DNA from: Imhoffiella purpurea
Lineage (GTDB): Bacteria > Pseudomonadota > Gammaproteobacteria > Chromatiales > Chromatiaceae
Assembly: GCF_000585215.1 (NCBI RefSeq)
Contig: NZ_AONC01000027.1
Location: 17,610-81,609, forward strand
DNA: 64,000 nucleotides
Direction of reading: 5' to 3'
Shown piece by piece: positions 8,873 to 18,331 of the stretch (position 1 is the first letter of the stretch; each line of letters starts with the position of its first letter). A model generated the notes under the pieces. It did not search any database, had not been told where the DNA came from, and was given only the letters and a program-made list of their open reading frames with translations. The position numbers and the translations under genes were made by a program.

Positions 8873-10351
8873 TCAGAATCGGACCTGGGCCTTCCAGGTC
8901 AGCGTCGTGCTGCCGTCCGCTGGAATCTGGACCTTCCAGGAGGCCAGGTTGGCGGCCTCCTTGGTATGGGGCTGATTTTCTTCCAGAATCTCCCATTCTC
9001 CGGGCAGCGTCTCGACCACCTTGACCTCGACGGGCGTCGGCTTGGCGTTCTTCAGCTCCATCTCGAACTCGGCCTCGTAGGCATAGTCGTAGGCCGAGGA
9101 GCCAGAGAGCTTGCGGAATGACGTCTGTTTGCGGCGCGCGGTGACGTCGAAGCTTTCGCCCAGCTTGAGCGAGACGGCCTCGTTCTTCGGCGTGTGATCG
9201 ATTCCGTCCTCGCCGATGAATTGGGCGTTGCCCCGGCTGTCCTTCGAATAGACCCGGATCACCCCTTTGGGCAGCGGGATCCCCAGCGAGCCGTCGCGGT
9301 TGACGAAGGCGAGTCTGGAATCCACCGCGAGCTTGCTCCAGCCGTCACCGCTCCTGGACTGATAGGCGTAGGCCTGGCCCTGGACGATCAGCTCCTTGGT
9401 CACCGGAACCCGATTGGCGCTCAGCAGTGCGACCTGCTTGGTCTGCTGGTTGAGGATGTCGGTCTGGCGCGGCAATGTGTATAGATGGTATTCGGCCAGC
9501 GACTCCTCCTCGGGCATGGGGGCCGCCGCGGCCATCGCCATGCGGTTTTTCATCAGCGGCACGGGTTGCTCGTCGCGGACCTGATTGATCTCGCCGGCCA
9601 CCAGTTGGACCTGGGCATGACGAAAGGCGATACCGCTGGCGTTCTCGAGCGTCACCCATCCGCTCAGGTCCATGACATGCCCGTCCTCGCTCAGGTCGGC
9701 GACATAGTCCGCCTTCCAGGAGAGGCCGGAGGTCAGATAGGAGAGCTGCAGGGACTGCTCGCCCGCCCTGTCGGTCATCAGGTGTAGGACCAGGGTCGGT
9801 TCGTCGCGCAGATCCGCCGGAACCTCGGGAAAGGCGAGATGGCCCACGACCTGGGTCTCGATACGGTCGTCGTAGCGCAGTACGGCGCCGTCGTTGACGG
9901 CGAGCAGTGTGGCCGATTCGGTGGTGCGCTCTCCGGCATCGTTGGTGCGCACCACCTCGACGCGTTTGCCGACGAATTTCTTCAGCAGGCTCTGGGGCGT
10001 GAGCAGATCGTAGTCGAAGTTCTGCTCCAGCAGGGTCAGACCGACATCGCCGGACACGGGTGTGAGCAGTGCGGTTTCGGGCCGGATCCGTGCCGAGACC
10101 TGGCGCCAGGCGAGCCGGTTCTCGCCTTTCTCGAGATCGACGTGCCGCTGGTCCTTGATCAGGGCCAGATCCTGATTGTAGATGGTGACGGCCAGCGCCT
10201 GCTGGTCCGACTCCTGGATACGGCGTTCCTGATCCATGGCGATCCCCGTGGAGCTGATGAGGCCGAGGGCCAAGGCCGCGAGCGATATGGCTGCGTGCAA
10301 TCCAGTGCGGGGCTGGACGGAAGAGACGGGTGGGCGTTCGGTATGCATCAT
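8873..10351 (-). CDS. DUF4139 domain-containing exported protein
   Basis: 492 residues. It has an N-terminal signal sequence (about 17-39, SLAALALGLISSTGIA) and a DUF4139 body: LTVIYNQDLALI-like opening (AVTIYNQDLALIKDQR), then LSYLTSGLSWKADYV and a C-terminal beta-rich part ending in LTWKAQVRF. The family is widespread, probably periplasmic or surface-associated, and without an assigned biochemical role. A second ATG at 10348 has the better spacing from GAGGAC, so the start may be three bases later. It is divergent from the amidohydrolase gene, with only 29 bases between starts. Confidence 0.85.
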   Translation of the reverse strand: MMHTERPPVSSVQPRTGLHAAISLAALALGLISSTGIAMDQERRIQESDQQALAVTIYNQDLALIKDQRHVDLEKGENRLAWRQVSARIRPETALLTPVSGDVGLTLLEQNFDYDLLTPQSLLKKFVGKRVEVVRTNDAGERTTESATLLAVNDGAVLRYDDRIETQVVGHLAFPEVPADLRDEPTLVLHLMTDRAGEQSLQLSYLTSGLSWKADYVADLSEDGHVMDLSGWVTLENASGIAFRHAQVQLVAGEINQVRDEQPVPLMKNRMAMAAAAPMPEEESLAEYHLYTLPRQTDILNQQTKQVALLSANRVPVTKELIVQGQAYAYQSRSGDGWSKLAVDSRLAFVNRDGSLGIPLPKGVIRVYSKDSRGNAQFIGEDGIDHTPKNEAVSLKLGESFDVTARRKQTSFRKLSGSSAYDYAYEAEFEMELKNAKPTPVEVKVVETLPGEWEILEENQPHTKEAANLASWKVQIPADGSTTLTWKAQVRF

Positions 10352-10380
10352 GTCCTCATTGGTCTGTGGAGAGGTCTGTC

Positions 10381-11130
10381 ATGCGAAAGATCTTCGATGC
10401 GCATTTCCATATCGTCGACCTGGGTTTTCCGCTCTGGTCCAACGCGGGATTTCTGCCAGAGCCTTTCGGGGTCGGCGACTATCTGGATCGAGTCGCGTCC
10501 CTGGGCGTTGCAGGGGGTGCCCTCGTGTCCGGTTCCTTTCAAGGGTTCGACCAGGGCTATCTCCTGGCGGCGCTGGAGCGGCTCGGTCCGGGATTCGTCG
10601 GCGTCACCCAGCTTCCGGCGAGCGTCTCCGATCGGGCGATCCAGCGCCTGGATGCCCGGAATGTCCGGGGCTTGCGTTTCAATCTCCGGCGCGGCGGGTC
10701 CATGTCCCTGCGGGAGGTCGAGTCGCTGGCGCGCCGTGTCCAGGATCTGGTCGGATGGCATAGCGAAGTCTATGCGGATACGGGCGATCTGTCCGGCCTG
10801 GAGCCGCTTTTGCGGCGTCTTCCCGCCGTGAGCATCGATCACCTTGGGCTCTCGAGGCGAGGGCTACCGCGTCTTCTGCGTCTCGTCGAGCATGGCGCGC
10901 GGGTCAAGGCGAGCGGTTTCGGCCGGGTCGATTTCGATGTCGGAGAGGCGCTGCAGGCGATCCATCGGGCCGATCCGGGTGCGCTCATGTTCGGGACCGA
11001 TCTTCCTTCGACGCGGGCGCCCCGTCCCTTCTCGGACGTAGACGTCGGTCTGGTGATCGACGCGCTGGGCGAGGAGGGGGCGGAATTGGCTCTGTGGGAG
11101 AATGCCCGCGCCTTCTATCGTCTCGCGTAG
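10381..11130 (+). CDS. Amidohydrolase family 2 (metal-dependent TIM-barrel hydrolase)
   Basis: 249 residues. The N-terminus KIFDAHFHIVD carries the DxHxH metal-binding motif, with IDHLGL near 142 and FGTDLPSTRAP near 201 completing an amidohydrolase-2 active site, and NARAFYRL at the end as in the family. Substrate unknown; relatives include lactonases and decarboxylases. The ATG at 10381 follows GGAGAGGTCTGTC, which supports it over the in-frame upstream GTG codons. It is divergent from the DUF4139 gene and convergent with the DUF2189 gene. Confidence 0.85.
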   Translation: MRKIFDAHFHIVDLGFPLWSNAGFLPEPFGVGDYLDRVASLGVAGGALVSGSFQGFDQGYLLAALERLGPGFVGVTQLPASVSDRAIQRLDARNVRGLRFNLRRGGSMSLREVESLARRVQDLVGWHSEVYADTGDLSGLEPLLRRLPAVSIDHLGLSRRGLPRLLRLVEHGARVKASGFGRVDFDVGEALQAIHRADPGALMFGTDLPSTRAPRPFSDVDVGLVIDALGEEGAELALWENARAFYRLA

Positions 11131-11180
11131 CGGGTCCAGTTCGCCATCCATGGCGATCCAGCGAACGGGGGGCGGGTCTG

Positions 11181-11957
11181 TCAGGCGACCATGCGCCGAT
11201 AGCTGTGCCAGGTGGCATAGCCGAGCAGGGGGAAGAGCAGGATCATGCCGATGAATCCGGTCAGGATGCCGATTCCGCTGAGGGCGACGATGGACGCGGC
11301 CCAGAGCAGCATGCCCGGCCAGTTGAGTGCGAATGTGCGCAGACTGGTGTTGATGGCGGTAATGGGATCGACATCCCGGTCCAGGATCATGGGGATGGCG
11401 ACGGCACTGGTGGCGAAGACGGTGAACGCCAGCAGCAGACCGATGCCGACGAAGAAGGCCGCGACCACCGGATCGAAGCTCGACGAGAAGAGATTCAGAT
11501 AGCTCTCGACGCTGGGCGACATGAGGTCGAACTGGATGGCGAACAGCAGGGCCGAAAGTCGGACCCAGGCGGCGGCGATGAGCCCGAGAAAGAGGGCGAA
11601 GAGACCGAGGCTGGTGCGTCTTCTCCAGATCAGCCCCAGGCTTTCGCGGATGCTGACCGACTGTCCGGATTCCTGCTGACGGGCCGCCACGTAGAGCCCG
11701 GCGGCGAGGAAGGGGCCGAGCAGCATGAGTCCGGTGAGAAAGGCGAGGGCGAACCAGGGCAGGGACCAGATGAGGGCGATGGTGGCCCAGCAGGCCAGGG
11801 AGAAGAGGGCGCCATAGAGAAGGCTGTGTCCAGGGGCGCGGACGAATGTCTGGATGGCCTGCCTGAGCCAGTCGAGCGGCTCGGCGATCTCTATCCGCCG
11901 CACCGAGGGCGCGGCGTCGACCAGATTCCGGGAGGGGCGGATCGCATGCGTTCTCAT
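11181..11957 (-). CDS. DUF2189 integral membrane protein
   Basis: 258 residues with about six membrane segments (for example SLACWATIALIWSLPWFALAF). The order of motifs fits DUF2189: an N-terminal cytoplasmic stretch ending PLDWLRQAIQTFVRAPGHSL, paired helices with LGPFLAAGLYVAARQQE, and a C-terminal FPLLGYATWHSYRRMV. These proteins have no established function. It is convergent with the amidohydrolase gene and divergent, across 290 bases, from the CDGSH gene. Confidence 0.85.
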   Translation of the reverse strand: MRTHAIRPSRNLVDAAPSVRRIEIAEPLDWLRQAIQTFVRAPGHSLLYGALFSLACWATIALIWSLPWFALAFLTGLMLLGPFLAAGLYVAARQQESGQSVSIRESLGLIWRRRTSLGLFALFLGLIAAAWVRLSALLFAIQFDLMSPSVESYLNLFSSSFDPVVAAFFVGIGLLLAFTVFATSAVAIPMILDRDVDPITAINTSLRTFALNWPGMLLWAASIVALSGIGILTGFIGMILLFPLLGYATWHSYRRMVA

Positions 11958-12247
11958 AGCCGGATAGCCTCATCTTCGGTGTTTACAGGGATTGGATCCG
12001 GTGTCCGAGCCTGGCTCGGTGTCGGTCCATGCGTCCAGCCGACGCTGTCGACCGTGCGCGCTGCAGTGCCGATACGACAGGCGATGCATATGGCATATGG
12101 GATATGTCGGATTTGGGGAAGTTCAACCCCTGTGGTGGATTCTCCGGGATCGACCCCCAGTTTCGCCGTGAAACCATCTCGGCTGTCAGCCGCCGGCACG
12201 CGCAAAACCGCTGGCGGTTGGTGGCCTTCCAACATGAGGACGAGAGC
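11958..12247. other. Divergent promoter region, DUF2189 / CDGSH genes
   Basis: 290 bases without a gene. It includes a run of near-repeats CATATGGCATATGGGATATG at 12084-12103 and a small GGGG..CCCC hairpin near 12116. These could be operator elements for the Fe-S gene, but I see no match to a named operator and no clear -35/-10 pair. Confidence 0.35.
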
Positions 12248-12901
12248 ATGAGCGACGACAAGTGCGTGGATTTTCGGGGAGATGAGATCGAGGTGACCTG
12301 GGACGGGCGTCTCTGCATCCATGTGGCCGAGTGCGGCAAGGCGAAGGGCGATCTCTTCGTCGCCGGCCGCGAGCCCTGGTGCAAGCCGGATGCCGCGACC
12401 AAGGCGGAGGTGCGCGAGGTGGTCGAGCGATGTCCCAGCGGTGCCCTGACCTACCGTGACAGGTCGGGGGAGCCGGAGGCCGCGCCCGCCGAGAACCGCC
12501 TCGTGGTCGCCAGCGACGGTCCCTATTACCTGACCGGGGACCTCGAGATCGAGGGCGCGCCCGACGACATGCCGGGTGTCCGCACTCGGGCCGCGCTCTG
12601 TCGCTGCGGTGCCTCCAGGAACAAGCCCTTCTGCGACGGCAGTCACGAGGCGGCGGGATTTCGGGATACGGGCGCGGTCGGCGAGCAGGGGCGTGGGTTC
12701 AGGACGGCTGGCGGTCCATTGGCCGTTCGGCCCATCAAGGACGGACCCGTGCAGGCCGAGGGTAAGCTGACCATCCTGGCCGGAACCGGTCGCGTGGCCT
12801 GGCAGGGCGATAACGTCTTTTTGTGCCGCTGCGGGGCCTCCAAGAACAAGCCCTTCTGCGACGGCAGTCATAGCGCGGCCGGGTTCAAGAGCGACGACTG
12901 A
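12248..12901 (+). CDS. Iron-sulfur protein: 4Fe-4S mono-cluster domain plus two CDGSH domains
   Basis: 217 residues. Residues 1-75 are a divergent 4Fe-4S mono-cluster domain (CIHVAECGKAKGDLF, then CKPD and VVERCPSGAL). Two CDGSH zinc-finger-like [2Fe-2S] sites follow: CRCGASRNKPFCDGSH near 118 and CRCGASKNKPFCDGSH near 195, both with the full C-x-C-x(n)-C-x3-H ligand set. Proteins with this architecture are predicted redox or Fe-S transfer proteins; no substrate is known. The start follows GAGGACGAGAGC and matches the domain boundary. SPFH genes follow after 100 bases. Confidence 0.88.
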   Translation: MSDDKCVDFRGDEIEVTWDGRLCIHVAECGKAKGDLFVAGREPWCKPDAATKAEVREVVERCPSGALTYRDRSGEPEAAPAENRLVVASDGPYYLTGDLEIEGAPDDMPGVRTRAALCRCGASRNKPFCDGSHEAAGFRDTGAVGEQGRGFRTAGGPLAVRPIKDGPVQAEGKLTILAGTGRVAWQGDNVFLCRCGASKNKPFCDGSHSAAGFKSDD

Positions 12902-13001
12902 TCGGTATCTCTAGCGGTCTGGGCTCCCGATCCATCAGCGTGAGGCGTGCGCAGGGTGTACCATTTCAGCGTCCACCCGCCTTCTGCATCTGGAGAGCCT
13001 C

Positions 13002-13985
13002 ATGTATGTGACCGCTTTTCTCTTCGGCCTGGCGTGCTACGTCATCTACAAGGTCTTCATTCGCGCCTTCTATACCGTCAAGCCCGACGAACGCGCCATC
13101 ATCACCTCGTTCGGGCGCGCCCAGCGCCTCGGCAAGGTTCTGATCGAGGACGATTCGCTGAACGCCGAGGAGCAGGCGCGCTACCACTTTCCTCAACTGC
13201 GCACCATCGGCCCCGGCGGGCCCTATTTCAAATGGCCTTGGCAGGAGGTGCACAAGGTGCGGGTGGTCACTCAGGCGATCGATCTGACCTGGGATCCGAC
13301 CAAGACCCAGACGACCGTCGAGGCCGTGACCAAGGACAATCTCACCACGGGGGTGGGCGGCCAGATCCGCTTCCGGGTCTCCGAGAAGAACCTCTACGCC
13401 TATTTCTTCGGCGTCGACAGCCCGCTCGAGCACGTCATGGGGTATTTCATCTCGGTGCTGCGCGAGCGCATCGCCAACTTCGTCGATCCCAAGGGGGCGA
13501 GCCTGGTCGCGGATACCGAGACAGCCGACGGCGGCAATGCGCCCGAGCTCTCCGAGGGCGTCTCCATCAACGACCTGCGCAAGAACCTGCCCCTGCTGAA
13601 CGACTACATGGAGCAGCAGTGCCGCTCGACCTGGGCCCGCTACGGGATCGAGCTGGACGCCGCGCTCATCACCCAGATCGATCCGCCGCCCGAGGTGGAC
13701 CGCGCGCTCTCGGCCATCAACACCACGCGCAACCAGGTCGCCGCCGACATCAGCACGGCGCGCGCGGATGCCGAGCAGCAGATCACCATGAGCAAGCGCG
13801 CGGTGGACATCGCCCGCAACAACGCCCAGGCCGAGGTGGCGCCGCTGAAGGAGTTGGCCGAGACATTGGTGCGAATCAAGTCGAGCGGCGGACCGGACGC
13901 CTTGCGCGCCTATGTGCGCAACCTCCGGGTACCCCTGCTGGGCAAGGCCGCGCGCATCATCCAGACCACCTCGGCGTTCCGCTGA
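13002..13985 (+). CDS. SPFH/Band 7 (prohibitin-like) membrane protein, first of a pair
   Basis: 327 residues. An N-terminal membrane segment (1-20) is followed by an SPFH domain (VKPDERAIITSFGRAQ; TVEAVTKDNLTTGVGGQIRFRV), then an Ala/Glu-rich coiled-coil (ISTARADAEQQITMSKRAVD) and a C-terminal tail. SPFH proteins oligomerise into membrane cages and organise proteases and lipids. An insert between residues 45 and 75 (DDSLNAEEQARYHFPQLRT) is unusual. The second SPFH gene starts 24 bases downstream, so the two probably form a hetero-oligomer. Confidence 0.85.
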   Translation: MYVTAFLFGLACYVIYKVFIRAFYTVKPDERAIITSFGRAQRLGKVLIEDDSLNAEEQARYHFPQLRTIGPGGPYFKWPWQEVHKVRVVTQAIDLTWDPTKTQTTVEAVTKDNLTTGVGGQIRFRVSEKNLYAYFFGVDSPLEHVMGYFISVLRERIANFVDPKGASLVADTETADGGNAPELSEGVSINDLRKNLPLLNDYMEQQCRSTWARYGIELDAALITQIDPPPEVDRALSAINTTRNQVAADISTARADAEQQITMSKRAVDIARNNAQAEVAPLKELAETLVRIKSSGGPDALRAYVRNLRVPLLGKAARIIQTTSAFR

Positions 13986-14009
13986 TCCGACTTCATTCGG
14001 GAGGTTGCC

Positions 14010-14903
14010 ATGTTTTTCGATCTGGACAGCTCGGCCGGCTTCGCCGTCGCCTTCGCGATCGGCCTCATCTACATCCCCTTGCTGCTCGTCATCGCCCGGA
14101 TCCTGGGGCTCTATGCGGTCGTCGCCGAGCGCGAGGCACAGGTCTTCACACTCTTCGGCAAGGTCATCGGCACATTGGACGAGCCCGGGCTGCGGTTTCC
14201 GCTCGCCCATTTCGGGCTCAAGGCCCTGCTGGTGCCCTTCTTCGGCAAGCTGTACCGGGTGCCGACCACGCTGAGACAGCATTATCTGCGCGATCAGATG
14301 GTCAACTCGGAGGAGGGCACGCCCATGGGCGTGGGCATCTGGTACGAGATGCAGGTGAGCGACCCGGTCTCCTATCTCTTCCGCAACGCCAACCCGGAGT
14401 CCTCGCTGCAGGCCAACGTGGCCAGCTCGACCATCTCGACGCTGAGCAACCTGGAGATGGACAAGATGCTCGAGGACCGCCATCAGCTCAGCCGCCGGGT
14501 GCGGGCGACGGTCTCGCCGCTCTCGGAGCAGTGGGGCTATCAGCTCGGTTCGGTCTATATCCGCAAGGTTGCCTTCACCGACCGCCAGATGGTCGACAAC
14601 ATCACCGAGAAGGTGGTCAAGCGCCTGGTCCAGGTGACCAGCGCCATGAAGCAGGACGGCGAGAACCGGGTCGGCCTCATCAAGAGCCAGACCGCCTTCA
14701 AGGTCTCGCAGAAGATGGCCGAGGCCGCCGCCGCGCGCCCGGCGATCGTCGGCGACGCCCTGAATGCGATCGCCCAGCGGGATCCGGAGGTGCTCGACGC
14801 CGTGATGGAGGTGATGGAGACCGAGCAGCTGATCCAGTCCGGGGCCGAGGTCGAGGTGCTGCCGACCGGGTCCGAGATCATGGTGCAGGTCGGTTCCTCT
14901 TAG
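14010..14903 (+). CDS. SPFH/Band 7 membrane protein, second of a pair
   Basis: 297 residues. It has an N-terminal membrane helix (about 8-36), then an SPFH domain (VVAEREAQVFTLFGKVIGTLDEPGL; GVGIWYEMQVSDPVSYLFR) and a helical C-terminus. The two SPFH proteins are clearly different in sequence, like HflK/HflC pairs, but neither is close to HflK or HflC, and no NfeD or protease gene adjoins. Gene spacing of 24 bases and GGGAGG before the ATG indicate co-transcription with the first gene. Confidence 0.85.
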   Translation: MFFDLDSSAGFAVAFAIGLIYIPLLLVIARILGLYAVVAEREAQVFTLFGKVIGTLDEPGLRFPLAHFGLKALLVPFFGKLYRVPTTLRQHYLRDQMVNSEEGTPMGVGIWYEMQVSDPVSYLFRNANPESSLQANVASSTISTLSNLEMDKMLEDRHQLSRRVRATVSPLSEQWGYQLGSVYIRKVAFTDRQMVDNITEKVVKRLVQVTSAMKQDGENRVGLIKSQTAFKVSQKMAEAAAARPAIVGDALNAIAQRDPEVLDAVMEVMETEQLIQSGAEVEVLPTGSEIMVQVGSS

Positions 14904-14975
14904 TCGCTTCCTGGTCTCTCGCGGGAGGGCACGGGCTGCGCGCCGCCCCTGTCCTCCGTTCTTCGATCGATCCAC

Positions 14976-15656
14976 TTGTTGAGTTGTCTCGTCTTGCGTC
15001 AGATCTGCTTCGATTTCGATGGAACCCTGGTCTACAGCTTCGATGCCGCCTTCAATGCCATGCGGGAGGTGGGGCCGGATTTCGGCCTCGCCGAGCTGAC
15101 CCGCGAGCAGCTATACGCGCTGCGGGGCCTGCATCTGCGCGAGGTGCTGCGCACGCTGGATATTCCGCTCTATCGCGTGCCTCAGCTCGCCCGGCGCATC
15201 CGTCAGGCCATGCGCGCCGAGCTGATGGAGACCCCTCCGGTCGAGGGAATTCCCGAGCTGCTCGCCGAGCTGGCGCGTTGCGGCTATCGGCTCGGTCTGC
15301 TCTCGTCCAACGCCCAGTCCAGCCTCGACGACTATGTGGCACGGTACGGTATGCGTGAATTCGCCTTCGTCGTCGGCGGTACGGGTCTGTTCGGCAAGTC
15401 CCGGGCCCTGCGGGGCATGATGCGGCGTCAGCGGATCCGGGCGAAGGACCTGATCTATGTCGGCGACGAGCTGCGCGACCTGGAGGCCGCGCGCGATGTG
15501 GGGGCCGGATTCGCCGCCGTCTCATGGGGCTACACCTCGCCCGAGGGCCTTGCGGCGGCCGGACCGGACTGTCTGCTGAGGCATCCGGGCGATCTCCTGG
15601 CGCAGCTCGAAGTCTGCTGGTCGGACCCCGAGGATTCGGCCCAACCCCAGGATTAA
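14976..15656 (+). CDS. HAD-superfamily phosphatase (phosphoglycolate phosphatase-like)
   Basis: About 226 residues. HAD motif I is FDFDGTLVYSF, motif II LGLLSSNAQ, the conserved Lys lies in LFGKSRAL, and motif IV is IYVGDELRDLEAAR. A helical cap between motifs I and II (VGPDFGLAELTREQL...) resembles Gph-type enzymes. Substrate unknown. The start is uncertain: only TTG codons (14976, 14979, 14994) precede motif I in frame and none has a clear ribosome-binding site. It lies between the SPFH pair and the Bat operon. Confidence 0.8.
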   Translation: MLSCLVLRQICFDFDGTLVYSFDAAFNAMREVGPDFGLAELTREQLYALRGLHLREVLRTLDIPLYRVPQLARRIRQAMRAELMETPPVEGIPELLAELARCGYRLGLLSSNAQSSLDDYVARYGMREFAFVVGGTGLFGKSRALRGMMRRQRIRAKDLIYVGDELRDLEAARDVGAGFAAVSWGYTSPEGLAAAGPDCLLRHPGDLLAQLEVCWSDPEDSAQPQD

Positions 15657-15737
15657 CAAGATTTAAGGGAAACCGGCCGCCGAATCTGGAACTGTATCCC
15701 CCGAGCCATGGACGAAGGCATCGAACTCGATATAGAG

Positions 15738-15808
15738 AGCGGCCAGCTCCCAGCCGCCAGCGACTAGCCGATCGAAGGCTGGCGGCTGAATGCTGGAGGC
15801 TGGCCGCT
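15738..15808. repeat. Imperfect inverted repeat, possible dispersed GC-rich element
   Basis: The left arm AGCGGCCAGCTCCCAGCC.. (15738-15761) pairs with the right arm at 15778-15808, which ends GGAGGCTGGCCGCT and carries a short insertion. It fills most of the 173-base gap between the HAD gene and moxR. The core word CAGCCTCCAGC on the minus strand recurs several times inside batD at 22585-22634, so this may be a copy of a small genome-wide repeat. Confidence 0.6.
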
Positions 15809-15829
15809 CGCCAGACACTGGAGATCGAC

Positions 15830-16855
<1,026 letters not shown>

Positions 16856-16868
16856 CCGATCGCCACCC

Positions 16869-17846
16869 ATGAGCGCGTTCGGCAGTCATGCACAGGGCGG
16901 TTCCGGGGCACCGCAGGGGGTCCGGGTCGGCATCCAGGATCTGATCGCCCTGCGCGGTCAGGCGCGGCGTCTGGATCTGTCTCCGCGCGGGCGGGTGCTC
17001 GCCACCCGTAGCGGCGGTCATCTCTCGCGCTTCCGCGGCCGCGGGATGGAGTTCGACGAGTCGCGCCAGTATCAGCCCGGGGACGATCCGCGCAACATGG
17101 ACTGGCGGGTGACGGCGCGGGCCGGCGTGCCCCATGTGAAGCTGTTCCGCGAGGAGCGCGAGCGGCCAGTGTGGCTCCTGGTCGATCAGGGGCCCGGCAT
17201 GCGTTTCGGCACCCGCGTCGCCTTCAAGTCGGTGATCGCCGCCCAGGCCGCCGCGCTGCTCGGCTGGGCCGCCTCCGATCGCGGCGATCGGGTGGGCGGT
17301 CTGGTGTTCGACGAATCGAGTCGTCTGGAGCGCCGTCCGGCCGCGCGCGGCACCGGGCTCCTGCCCTTGCTCGACCGGCTCGCGGCGGACGCGGACGCCG
17401 AGGCGATGGCTTCACCTGGTGGCCATGCCTCGCTCGCGGAGGCCGCCGGACATCTGGTCAGGCTGGTGCGTCCGGGCAGCTTGGTGGTCGTCATCAGCGA
17501 CTTCGCCGATCTGGACGAGGAAGGCACCCGCTGGGCGACCCAGATCACCGCCGGCAGCGAGCTCATCCTGGTCCATGTCCAGGACGTCATCGAGTCGAGC
17601 GTGCCGCCTCCCGGGCGCTATCCGGTGTGGACCGAGCGCGAGCGCGGCGTCCTGGATCTGACCAGTGCCGCCGTGCGGCGCGCCTACGAGGCCCATTTCA
17701 ACCGGCATCATGAGCTGATGGAGGGGCTCGCGCGGCGCGAGCGGGCACATCTGATCCGGCTCACGACCCCGGATCCGGTCGGTCCGACCCTGGCGCTGGC
17801 CCTGGGAACCGGGCGTGCGTCCGCGGCCGGGAGGGGACGGGGATGA
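16869..17846 (+). CDS. DUF58 protein of the Bat operon
   Basis: 325 residues. Typical DUF58 landmarks: LSRFRGRGMEFDESRQYQPGDD, then NMDWRVTARAG and VKLFREERERPVWLLVDQG, in a fold related to von Willebrand A. Unlike many family members it has no membrane segment. It always accompanies MoxR and is thought to be part of the same chaperone complex. The stop overlaps the next ATG (ATGA at 17843). Confidence 0.92.
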   Translation: MSAFGSHAQGGSGAPQGVRVGIQDLIALRGQARRLDLSPRGRVLATRSGGHLSRFRGRGMEFDESRQYQPGDDPRNMDWRVTARAGVPHVKLFREERERPVWLLVDQGPGMRFGTRVAFKSVIAAQAAALLGWAASDRGDRVGGLVFDESSRLERRPAARGTGLLPLLDRLAADADAEAMASPGGHASLAEAAGHLVRLVRPGSLVVVISDFADLDEEGTRWATQITAGSELILVHVQDVIESSVPPPGRYPVWTERERGVLDLTSAAVRRAYEAHFNRHHELMEGLARRERAHLIRLTTPDPVGPTLALALGTGRASAAGRGRG

Positions 17847-18331
17847 ATGCCGATCCATTGGCCGGTCTGAGCGACTGGCATCTGCCCGATCCGGTCGGCT
17901 GGTGGCCCCTGGCGCCAGGCTGGTGGGCGTTGCTGCTCCTGGTCGTGGCAGCGCTGGCGACGCTTCTGTTCTGGCTGCGGCGTCGGCGCGGGCGTCGCGC
18001 GGCACCGCGCGCGGCACTGGCGCGACTGGCCGAGCTGCGGGAGGACCTGACGCGGGATGGCGACACGCGGCGTTTCGTCGCCGAGGTGTCGCGTCTGCTC
18101 CGGCGCATGGCCCTGGCGCGTTTCCCGCGCGAGCGGGTCGCCGGGCTCAGCGGTCGGGATTGGCTGCGCTTTCTCGACGCCACCGGCGGCGAGGGCGCCT
18201 TCGGCGAGGGTCCCGGGCGCGCCCTGGTCGAGGTGTCCTTCAGCGGTCGCGTCTCGGAGGGTGCCGATCCGGATGCGCTGGTTCGGGCCGCCGAGCGCTG
18301 GGTGCGTTTCAACTCGGAGAGGACCTCATGA
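17843..18331 (+). CDS. DUF4381 membrane protein of the Bat operon
   Basis: 162 residues. The opening LAGLSDWHLPDPVGWWPLAPGWW is the DUF4381 signature, followed by one membrane segment (about 28-46) and a helical cytoplasmic part (RRFVAEVSRLLRRMALARFPR). It takes this place, between DUF58 and BatA, in most proteobacterial Bat operons; function unknown. It overlaps both neighbours by four bases (ATGA), indicating translational coupling. Confidence 0.88.
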   Translation: MNADPLAGLSDWHLPDPVGWWPLAPGWWALLLLVVAALATLLFWLRRRRGRRAAPRAALARLAELREDLTRDGDTRRFVAEVSRLLRRMALARFPRERVAGLSGRDWLRFLDATGGEGAFGEGPGRALVEVSFSGRVSEGADPDALVRAAERWVRFNSERTS

